DNA from: JAQBDA01 sp032124675
GTDB lineage: Bacteria; Chloroflexota; Anaerolineae; Anaerolineales; UBA4823
Assembly: GCA_032124675.1 (NCBI GenBank)
Contig: JAQBDA010000301.1
Location: forward strand, 1-10,957
DNA length: 10,957 nucleotides
Reading direction: 5' to 3'
Within the stretch, counting starts at the first letter, position 1; each line of letters begins with the position of its first letter. The translations under genes and the position numbers were made by a program. Below, piece by piece: positions 1 through 5,717 of this stretch. A model generated the notes under the pieces. It did no database searches and had not been told where the DNA came from. It was given only the letters and a program-made list of their open reading frames with translations.

Positions 1-171
1 GAATCTCGGAAAACCAAGCATTGAACCAGGTACAGAAATCCCGCGCTGATTTGAGATGTGTGGGTGTTAGCGAGTCTGCCCGGCCAAATACCCACGAACC
101 CAATTGTTTACCTATGCTCTCCTCTTATCGGGGAGGGCGGAGACAGATAGCCTTATACAAGGAATAATCTT
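1..171. other. Leader region upstream of the potassium channel gene
   Basis: This stretch holds no open reading frame that I can support. It is followed by a ribosome binding site (AAGGA, 159-163) and the channel start codon at 172. No convincing -35/-10 pair was seen. An upstream gene may end to the left of the window, but its tail cannot be recognised here. Confidence 0.4.
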
Positions 172-984
172 ATGGCACAGGAAACTGCACTCCCTCGCGG
201 GCACAGCAATGCTTATAACATTTTTATCCTCGTCCTGACCGTCATCTCCCTGGTCATCATGGTGGTGATGCTGCTACCTCTTGACGATGACACCATCGGG
301 CTGCTCCAAGTCTACGACAACCTGATCTGCGTCATCTTCTTGATAGACTTTGCCCTCAACCTGATAGCGGCACCTAAAAAATCAGATTACTTTATCAAGG
401 AGCGCGGTTGGCTGGACCTGCTCGGCTCGATCCCGTCGCTCGGGTTGGGATTTAAATACAGCGGGCTCTTGCGTCTGGCCCGGTTGAGCCGGCTGGCTCG
501 CATCACACGCCTGCTGCGGGGTGAGAACAAGAAGGCGCTGGTTAAGGATGTCCTCGAGCACCGCAGCCAGTACGCCGGGTTTATCACGATCCTGTTGGCG
601 ATCATCGTCCTGATCGTTGCCAGCGTGCTCGTGCTCCAGTTCGAAACCCACTCGCCGGAAGCCAAGATCACCACCGGAAAAGACGCATTCTGGTATTCGA
701 TTGTGACCATCACCACGGTGGGTTATGGCGACTACTATCCAGTAACCTCTGGAGGTCGTATAACCGCCATGTTCATTATGCTCGCTGGTGTTGGCATCAT
801 CGGCGCCCTGGCCAGTATTCTCGCCAGCCTGCTGGTTGGAGGATCGTCTGCTCCGGAAGACGAAGAAGTTAAAAGCACGCTTCCAACGCCCTCGGTCGAA
901 CAGGAGCTGGCAATGATCAAAAATGAACTGGCTGAAATGCGCCATTTGTTGGAGAAAATCCCGACAGAAGGTGATAAAAAGTGA
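172..984 (+). CDS. Voltage-gated-type potassium channel (6TM, ion transport family)
   Basis: This is a 270-aa integral membrane protein predicted to form a tetrameric K+-selective channel in the cytoplasmic membrane. Visible parts in order: S1 (about 15-35), S2 (46-66) with acidic residues, S3 (78-90), and S4 (98-116) with arginines at every third position (R101, 104, 107, 110, 113, 116). Next are S5 (133-157), a pore helix, the K+ selectivity filter TVGYGD (182-187) and S6 (195-222). The C-terminal 240-262 has heptad-like hydrophobic spacing (VEQELAMIKNELAEM), suggesting a short coiled coil for assembly. The length suits the compact bacterial Kv-like family, and there is no RCK/TrkA-N or cyclic-nucleotide domain. 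The ATG at 172 is supported by AAGGA 8 bases upstream. Voltage sensing is inferred from S4. Family assignment is secure; gating is not. Confidence 0.93.
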   Translation: MAQETALPRGHSNAYNIFILVLTVISLVIMVVMLLPLDDDTIGLLQVYDNLICVIFLIDFALNLIAAPKKSDYFIKERGWLDLLGSIPSLGLGFKYSGLLRLARLSRLARITRLLRGENKKALVKDVLEHRSQYAGFITILLAIIVLIVASVLVLQFETHSPEAKITTGKDAFWYSIVTITTVGYGDYYPVTSGGRITAMFIMLAGVGIIGALASILASLLVGGSSAPEDEEVKSTLPTPSVEQELAMIKNELAEMRHLLEKIPTEGDKK

Positions 985-1067
985 TCTGGCAGTTATCGTC
1001 TGGTTCAGCATAGTTAGCTATAGGAGGGTGAAACGATTGATCCGTTTCGGGTTGCGGAGGAAACAGT

Positions 1068-1433
1068 ATGAACAATCTATCCAGTCACCTGGTGGTATAT
1101 CTGGTTGGAGCAGCGGCCATTTTCGTGATCCTTTTCGGTGTCCGTGGCTCTGCTTCTATCATCAATCCAATCCTGCTGGCCGCTGTGATCACTATCACGG
1201 TTCTACCTGTCCCCAGCCGTTTGACAAAGCGCGGCATGCCCGGCTGGTTGGCGCTTGTGCTGATCATCATGGAGAACTTCGAAGGCACTCGCCCCGTAGC
1301 GATCCTGATGCGTTACACGGGTGAGGAGAAAAAAGAGGAAAGGCAGGAAGCGGCAAAAGATATCAAGGGCTTGTGGGGAAAAGTGAAGGGAACCTTCACT
1401 TCCGCTCAAGAATCAAAAGATGTTATCGAGTGA
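1068..1433 (+). CDS. AI-2E family transporter remnant with internal deletion (short membrane protein)
   Basis: This is a 121-aa product with three hydrophobic segments (about 8-26, 30-48, 57-68) followed at once by a charged tail. Residues 1-67 read like the N-terminus of AI-2E/PerM transporters: TM1, the 'INPILLA' helix, then a basic 'RLTKRGMPGWLALVL' turn. From about residue 68 the text (ENFEGTRPVAILM and the lysine/glutamate-rich tail) resembles the extreme C-terminus of the same family, which is normally about 330-370 aa long. The middle, with most of the permease fold, is missing. The reading frame is intact and keeps a strong GGAGG ribosome binding site (1056-1060) 7 bases before the ATG. 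It may be a pseudogene that stayed in frame or a real mini-protein; I do not expect transport. It lies 83 bases downstream of the channel gene in the same direction. Confidence 0.6.
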   Translation: MNNLSSHLVVYLVGAAAIFVILFGVRGSASIINPILLAAVITITVLPVPSRLTKRGMPGWLALVLIIMENFEGTRPVAILMRYTGEEKKEERQEAAKDIKGLWGKVKGTFTSAQESKDVIE

Positions 1434-1594
1434 AATATGATAGAAACCGGAAGAATGCCAGAAGCACCTGCATAACTAGGAGTGCCCGGTGGTATAAATG
1501 TAGAGCTACAGCTGGTCACTCATAGTCCATGTAACCAAAATGGGGATTTGTTGCGTATGGAGTTGTAAGACCCTTGGCATATATTATAAAGGAG
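1434..1594. other. Convergent intergenic region
   Basis: This gap separates two genes that point towards each other. It is richer in A+T than its surroundings. There is a TATAAT on the minus strand at 1583-1588, but no gene follows it in that direction, so it is probably chance. A small inverted TGTAG/CTACA pair near 1498-1509 is too short to call a terminator. Confidence 0.4.
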
Positions 1595-2431
1595 CTATTC
1601 GTCGAAAGAGAACGTAGACTCGGCATAGTACCGTATCGCGTTGGCTGCCATGCGCTCCAGCAGCCAGTCGTGAAGCCAGGTGCGCTTGCGCTCCAGCGAC
1701 CAGTCTGCCTCCAGCACATCCAGCGGCAGGTTGATGTTCAGCGCCCGGTTGGGGATGACGTGACGGGTGATGCCGCTGGGGATGTGCTCTCCATTTCGGG
1801 CAGCCTCCAGGATGTCCGCCGGGCGCAGCTGGGGAAAGATCACCAGGGAGGTGATCTGCGGGTAGTAAGGCACCTGCTTCTCCCATACATCGTTGGAAGC
1901 GCGGAAGATATCCGCTTTGCCCTTATACACACCGACAATTTCATTCAGCAGCAGGATATCGCGCACATCGCAACCAGCGGTCCTGCACACTATGGACACC
2001 CCCTCTGGGCTGACGATATAGGCGGTGGCCTTGTCGGTTGCCAGGGCAGTGCGGGCTTCCTCCAGGCTGCACGGGATTAAATCAAGGCCGTTGATAGCGT
2101 CCAGGGCAGAGACGAACTGCGCCAGCGGCATCCCCGAGACGACGTGATACCAGGTATCCAGCACCATCCCAGGGTCGCCATAGCTGACCACCTGGGCGAC
2201 GATGTGCGGGATGCGCAGCAATTCGAACGCCGTGCTGCGGTTGGCGCCATCCAGAACCACGAAGTTCCCGGTATCCGGGATGGGAGTCACGATGGGCGGG
2301 TTCTTCAAGCGCCCTTCCTGGCGGATGCGCTGGCTCAAGCGCTCGACGCGCCGCGGGTCGCAGTCCTCGTGCGGCACCAACGCCTCGGTCGGCAGCATGC
2401 GCAGGTCGGGTAATACCGTGCTATCTCGCAT
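1595..2431 (-). CDS. ParB/SerK/SbnI-fold protein (possible small-molecule kinase)
   Basis: This is a 278-aa soluble protein. Its N-terminal ~95 residues match the ParB/sulfiredoxin-like nucleotide-binding fold. A 'LPTEALVPHE' segment (13-22) is followed by a helix (VERLSQRIRQEG), a 'LKNPPIV' strand (42-48), and the signature VVLDGANRSTAF (58-69). A SYGDPGMVLDTWYH segment (83-96) closes the unit. This order fits the SerK/SbnI branch (ADP- or ATP-dependent free L-serine kinases) better than true ParB, because no HTH DNA-binding domain follows. In SerK/SbnI a glutamate in the region of E22 is catalytic. The usual DGHHR motif is DGANR here, so activity is uncertain. The C-terminal half (about 100-278) is unfamiliar but has a conserved-looking PSGITRHVIPNRALN stretch. 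The gene lies 71 bases downstream of the second MttB-like gene on the same strand, so it is probably the last gene of that operon. No strong ribosome binding site precedes the ATG. Confidence 0.75.
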   Translation of the reverse strand: MRDSTVLPDLRMLPTEALVPHEDCDPRRVERLSQRIRQEGRLKNPPIVTPIPDTGNFVVLDGANRSTAFELLRIPHIVAQVVSYGDPGMVLDTWYHVVSGMPLAQFVSALDAINGLDLIPCSLEEARTALATDKATAYIVSPEGVSIVCRTAGCDVRDILLLNEIVGVYKGKADIFRASNDVWEKQVPYYPQITSLVIFPQLRPADILEAARNGEHIPSGITRHVIPNRALNINLPLDVLEADWSLERKRTWLHDWLLERMAANAIRYYAESTFSFDE

Positions 2432-2443
2432 AAGATTTATTTC

Positions 2444-2500
2444 ACCACAGAGTTCACAGAGTGCACCGAGAATATTAAAAAACTCTGTGTTCTCGGTGGT
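2444..2500. repeat. Imperfect palindromic repeat of the ACCACAGAG type
   Basis: The left arm ACCACAGAGTTCACAGAGT (2444-2462) pairs with the right arm at 2482-2500, whose reverse complement is ACCACCGAGAACACAGAGT. They match at 16 of 19 positions around a 19-base loop. The element fills nearly the whole gap between the stop of the 487-aa methyltransferase gene and the start of the ParB-like gene. It could fold in the operon mRNA and affect 3' stability or read-through. It belongs to the same broad class as the element at 5462-5533. Confidence 0.7.
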
Positions 2501-2502
2501 AG

Positions 2503-3966
2503 TTATTCCATCTCGATCTCTGGTAAGCGGTCCATGCCTGATTGGCGCGCCAGCCCTTCCATCATCGATCGCAGCTCTCGCACCTGTTCCTGGTCGTGCT
2601 GCGGTGGCTGGTATGCGTCCAGCAGTGCCTGGACGCGCTCCCGGGCGCGGCCGAAGGTATCCTTGCCGCCGGCTTCCTGCCAGCCGCGCAGCGACTGCCG
2701 GTCGATGACCGCCGAAGGCAGGTGCTGCTCCTTGGGGAACAGCCGCCGGGTTGCCTGCTGCTTGAGGAAATCGGCCTTGAAGTTGATCCCGGCGAACAGC
2801 TCGGTAGCCAGCGTATCGGTCTGCACCTGCACGCCGGAGAGCAGGCGCTGCGCCATGGCGATCGCCTCGGCATCGATGACCAGCTTCTCAGCGCTCTGGC
2901 AGGCCAGGAAATCCAGCATACCCGCGCCGGAGATCATGTTGATGCCCGCCAGCGCCCCCATCAGCGCGCCCATGCCGCTGTCCAGCCCGGCCTGAGCGTC
3001 GACCAGCTTGGCGTCGCTGGCAGCCAGGTAGGTGTGCGTGGGCAGGCCGAGCGATTTCCCCACCTGGGCATAGGCGGCATCGATCATGGCCGTCTCGATC
3101 GCTCCGTACGGCGTGGTGCCCTGGCGCATATCGAAGATCGCCGGTGCGCCGCCCCACACGATGGGCGCGCCTGGCCCGGCGAGCTGGTGGATGGTGATGC
3201 CGCTCAGGCACTCGGCGGTGTGCTGCACCACCGAGCCCAGCAGGGTCACCGGTGCCCCGGCGCCCGCCAGGGGCATCGAGACCATCTGCGCTGGGACGCC
3301 CGCGCGTGCCAGGTCGATCAGGTTCTCGGCGCCGAAGTGGCTCCATATCAATGGCGGAGTTGGGCACACATCGAACACAGCCCGCGGCTTTTCCGCCAGC
3401 GCCTGCCTACCGCCGGAGAAGATCGCCAGCATATCGTACATCGTCTGACCGGTGCGGGTCGAGAAAGCGCCGGTGACGACCGGCTTGGCAGAGTACAGCA
3501 GCACCAGGTACAGCCGGTACAGGTCGCCGATCTCCTTGGGGATCTCGCCGCAAACCACCGCCGTGGATTGGGCAGCGTATTGGGGCAGCATCTCGGCGGT
3601 TTTGACCAGGCGTACCAGGTCGGGCGTGCGCGCCGGACGATGTTCAAGAGTATCCGGGTCGAGGATGTTCACCCCCGCCGAGCCGGGGTCGAAGTGCACC
3701 GCATCCCCACCGTAGCGCACCACCGCCTCGCCTGACAGGTTGTATAAATAAAACTCCCTGGGGACGCTGTCCAGCGCATGCCTTGCCACCCCTTCCGGGA
3801 TGTGAGCGACCTGGTTGGTTTCATCCACCTGTGCGCCGGCGGCTGCCAGCATCTGGCGCGCTTCCTGCGACTGCACTTTTATTCCAGGGTCCATCATGAG
3901 AGCGTAGGCTTCATCCAGCACGCGCTGCACCAGGTCTTCAGAGAGCAAACGGAATCCAGGCTGCAT
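2503..3966 (-). CDS. MttB-superfamily (trimethylamine methyltransferase-like) protein, non-pyrrolysine, second of pair
   Basis: This 487-aa protein has the size and glycine-rich TIM-barrel pattern of the MttB/COG5598 superfamily. Members move a methyl group from quaternary or tertiary amines to a corrinoid protein. Visible landmarks are CPTPPLIWSHFGAENLIDLA (about 201-220), an AGAGAPVTLLGS turn (234-245), GPGAPIVWGGAP (264-275), GTTPYGAIET (283-292) and GINMISGAGMLD (341-352). No in-frame amber codon occurs, so no pyrrolysine is used; the substrate cannot be read from sequence. The start at 3966 is the first ATG and sits 8 bases after a GGAGGG ribosome binding site (3975-3980). An upstream in-frame TTG at 3990 would overlap the previous gene and bypass that site. 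The gene starts 4 bases after the previous stop, so the two are surely co-transcribed. It is clearly diverged from its neighbour rather than a recent duplicate. Confidence 0.9.
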   Translation of the reverse strand: MQPGFRLLSEDLVQRVLDEAYALMMDPGIKVQSQEARQMLAAAGAQVDETNQVAHIPEGVARHALDSVPREFYLYNLSGEAVVRYGGDAVHFDPGSAGVNILDPDTLEHRPARTPDLVRLVKTAEMLPQYAAQSTAVVCGEIPKEIGDLYRLYLVLLYSAKPVVTGAFSTRTGQTMYDMLAIFSGGRQALAEKPRAVFDVCPTPPLIWSHFGAENLIDLARAGVPAQMVSMPLAGAGAPVTLLGSVVQHTAECLSGITIHQLAGPGAPIVWGGAPAIFDMRQGTTPYGAIETAMIDAAYAQVGKSLGLPTHTYLAASDAKLVDAQAGLDSGMGALMGALAGINMISGAGMLDFLACQSAEKLVIDAEAIAMAQRLLSGVQVQTDTLATELFAGINFKADFLKQQATRRLFPKEQHLPSAVIDRQSLRGWQEAGGKDTFGRARERVQALLDAYQPPQHDQEQVRELRSMMEGLARQSGMDRLPEIEME

Positions 3967-3970
3967 AAGG

Positions 3971-5419
3971 TTATCCCTCCAACGAGGCAATGATGCGCTC
4001 GAATTCGGCCGAGATCATGGGGTCGAGCGGGTCCGGCTGGTGGGTTGCCAGGATTTGCTGGGCTTTGGCCCGCGCCCAATCCTGCGCTCCATCCTGCTGT
4101 TCTTCCCAGGCTTCATATGGGCGGCGGTCCATGAACTGCGGCATCCACAGGCTGCGCATGTGCTTGCGGGTGTGCTTTTCCTTGAGGAAATTGCCGCCCG
4201 GGCCGACGGAGTCGATCACTTCCAATGCCAGCGTCTCGTCATCCACCAGGATGCCTTCCATCATGCTGCGCACCAGGTCGAAGATCTCGCAGTCCATCAG
4301 CATCTGCTCGTACGACCAGATGCGGCTGCCGTGCAGCATGCCCACTCCCAGCAGCATGTCAGACATGACGATGCAGGCCATAAAGGTGGACAGGCTGTTA
4401 TCGATGCCCGCCTGCCAGTTGGGTGTCTTGGCGCCGGTAGCAAAGGAACCCATCGAAAGCGGGATCTTGTAGTAATCTGAAAGCACGTTGGTCGCCGCGC
4501 CGAACAGGAAGTCCTCCGGTCCCCCACCTGTATAGGCTCCACTGCGCAGGTCGGAGGCGGTCTGGGCGGCGGCATAGAACACCGGCGCGCCGGGTGAGGC
4601 GAGCTGGATCAATGCGGTGGCGCTGACCACCTCGGCGTTGCCGACCGCCAGCGTGCCCGCCAGCGTCGCCGGGCCGGTGGTCAGGCAGGAGGACATTGTC
4701 ATGAACCCCACCGGCAGCCCGGCTTCGGCGGCGATCAGAGCCGCATCAACGCTGCCGCCGTCCTGGCCCAGCGGCGGCGCGGTGCACTGCATGATCGACA
4801 GCACCGGACGCTGCCGCAGCGCCTCGCGTCCTCCGGCGACCAGGGCTGCCATCTCGACCGCCGCGTGCGCCTCCTCTTCGGAATAGATGCTCTCGGTCTG
4901 CACGTGCTTGGTGGAGTTTTCCCAGATAGCTTTCAGCTCGTGCAGGCCGCGTGTCTCCGGCGGGCGGTCCTGTGCCGAGAGCGCCACCCAGTGGAAGCCG
5001 ACTTCTTCGGTATAATCCGCCACGCGGGCGATTTCGACCACATCCTGCAGACCGGAGCGGCGCTTCTCACCGCTGTGCAGGTCGATCACCTCCACCCCGC
5101 AGCCGTCCGTGCCCACGAAGACGTGGTTTCCGTCCAGGGGCAGGTCTTGGGAGGCATCCCGGGCTGCAAGCGTATACGCGGGCGGAGCTTGCTTGAGCGC
5201 CTCTTCGATCAGCTTGCCCGGCGCTTTGACAATCATGGTATCCCAATCCACACTGGCGCCGTGGGCTTCCCAGATGCGCAGCGCTTTCTCGGAGGGGAAG
5301 CGCACCCCCGTGCGCTCGATGATCGCCAGGGTGGCGGTATGCAGGTTGAGGATGTCCTGCGGGCTGAGGATATCCAGCTTCAATCGCGGGTTGGTGATGG
5401 TTTTGATTTTCCTGGGCAT
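3971..5419 (-). CDS. MttB-superfamily (trimethylamine methyltransferase-like) protein, non-pyrrolysine, first of pair
   Basis: This 482-aa protein of the MttB/COG5598 methyltransferase superfamily is cytoplasmic and has no signal or membrane segments. Landmarks are the N-terminal 'LSPQDILNLHTATLAIIERTG' helix region (about 18-38), IMQCTAPPLGQDGG (about 209-222), GLPVGFMTMSSCLTTG (about 234-249), PATLAGTLAVGNAEV (250-264), SPGAPVFY (275-282) and MSDMLLGVGMLHG (352-364). There is no internal stop and therefore no pyrrolysine. Non-pyrrolysine relatives of known function demethylate glycine betaine, proline betaine, carnitine or similar compounds. No corrinoid-binding MtqC-type or MtqA-type gene is visible nearby, so the partner is encoded elsewhere or the reaction differs. 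The start at 5419 is chosen because AAGGA lies 8 bases upstream. A longer in-frame reading begins inside the palindromic repeat at 5462-5533 and is rejected. It is the promoter-proximal gene of a three-gene minus-strand cluster. Confidence 0.9.
   Translation of the reverse strand: MPRKIKTITNPRLKLDILSPQDILNLHTATLAIIERTGVRFPSEKALRIWEAHGASVDWDTMIVKAPGKLIEEALKQAPPAYTLAARDASQDLPLDGNHVFVGTDGCGVEVIDLHSGEKRRSGLQDVVEIARVADYTEEVGFHWVALSAQDRPPETRGLHELKAIWENSTKHVQTESIYSEEEAHAAVEMAALVAGGREALRQRPVLSIMQCTAPPLGQDGGSVDAALIAAEAGLPVGFMTMSSCLTTGPATLAGTLAVGNAEVVSATALIQLASPGAPVFYAAAQTASDLRSGAYTGGGPEDFLFGAATNVLSDYYKIPLSMGSFATGAKTPNWQAGIDNSLSTFMACIVMSDMLLGVGMLHGSRIWSYEQMLMDCEIFDLVRSMMEGILVDDETLALEVIDSVGPGGNFLKEKHTRKHMRSLWMPQFMDRRPYEAWEEQQDGAQDWARAKAQQILATHQPDPLDPMISAEFERIIASLEG
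3975..3980 (-). promoter_or_regulatory. Ribosome binding site deciding the start of the 487-aa methyltransferase
   Basis: GGAGGG on the minus strand lies within the last codons of the upstream gene and 8 bases before the ATG at 3966. It supports tight translational coupling of the two MttB-like genes and rules against the longer TTG start at 3990. Confidence 0.8.
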
Positions 5420-5424
5420 GTAGA

Positions 5425-5431
5425 TTTCCTT
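5425..5431 (-). promoter_or_regulatory. Ribosome binding site deciding the start of the 482-aa methyltransferase
   Basis: AAGGAAA on the minus strand precedes the ATG at 5419 at normal spacing. It favours this start over an in-frame start 28 codons upstream, which would translate the palindromic repeat. Confidence 0.75.
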
Positions 5432-5461
5432 GTCAGGTTGGTATTTGATGCCATCTTTATT

Positions 5462-5533
5462 TAACCGCAAAGTCGCAAAGGGCGCTAAGAGATTCAATAA
5501 CAAAACTTTGCGTTCTTCGCCTCTTAGCGGTTA
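5462..5533. repeat. Imperfect palindromic repeat of the ACCGCAAAG type
   Basis: The left arm starts TAACCGCAAAGTCGCAAAG (from 5462) and contains a short internal CGCAAAG duplication. The right arm (5505-5533, ending CTCTTAGCGGTTA) is an imperfect reverse complement, with about three quarters of positions matching. The element is 43 bases upstream of the first MttB-like start codon, so it lies in the likely promoter or 5' leader of the operon. Similar palindromes are scattered between genes in many environmental genomes. Whether this copy is a mobile, regulatory or neutral element cannot be told from one window. Confidence 0.7.
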
Positions 5534-5635
5534 TTAATGCACAGCACAGCATCTATCGATTTCCGGCGATAAATACAAGCCTGATTTTATCCCGAAAACG
5601 GCTTTTATTGAACGCTGGGGAGGTGGGTAGGGAAG

Positions 5636-5659
5636 AATGGCAGGTCGAATCCTGCCATT
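5636..5659 (-). terminator. Hairpin, probable terminator of the secreted cohesin-like protein gene
   Basis: A perfect 9-bp stem AATGGCAGG (5636-5644) / CCTGCCATT (5651-5659) has a 6-base loop, 59 bases past the stop of the minus-strand gene. Read on the minus strand, the stem is followed by CTTCCC, a weak U-tract. Its place at the end of a transcription unit supports a terminator call. Confidence 0.5.
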
Positions 5660-5674
5660 TATAACCTTGCTGAT

Positions 5675-5710
5675 ACCATCCCGGAAGCTGGTTGGAGCAT
5701 CCGGGATGGT
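5675..5710 (-). terminator. Second hairpin directly after the secreted protein gene
   Basis: Perfect 11-bp arms ACCATCCCGGA (5675-5685) and TCCGGGATGGT (5700-5710) flank a 14-base loop. The hairpin begins 7 bases after the stop codon at 5718-5720. It has no U-tract of its own, so it may stabilise the mRNA 3' end, with the hairpin at 5636-5659 doing the terminating. Confidence 0.5.
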
Positions 5711-5717
5711 GAGCGGA

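Noticed and set aside
1516..1580. Minus-strand peptide ending TNPHFGYMDYE beyond the ParB-like stop
   Set aside because: The wording looks protein-like, but it has no start or ribosome binding site of its own, and the frame further upstream is only a shadow of the ParB-like gene. It may be a gene remnant; not enough to call.
1595..2431. Chromosome partitioning protein ParB
   Set aside because: Only the N-terminal fold is shared. There is no HTH domain, no GERRxRA-type CTP-binding motif, no parA neighbour and no parS-like site was seen.
2542..3735. Long open frame (397 codons) on the plus strand
   Set aside because: It lies wholly opposite the MttB-like gene, has the composition of an antisense frame in GC-rich DNA (rich in R, H, G, Q) and shows no domain.
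3971..5419. Pyrrolysine-containing MttB
   Set aside because: Neither methyltransferase frame contains an internal TAG codon, so these are non-pyrrolysine homologues and trimethylamine is not a safe substrate call.
5420..5503. 28-codon N-terminal extension of the first MttB-like protein
   Set aside because: It would translate part of the palindromic repeat at 5462-5533, and a good ribosome binding site precedes the ATG at 5419.
5462..5533. CRISPR or tRNA-like structure
   Set aside because: It is a single imperfect palindrome without regularly spaced repeats, and no cloverleaf can be drawn.
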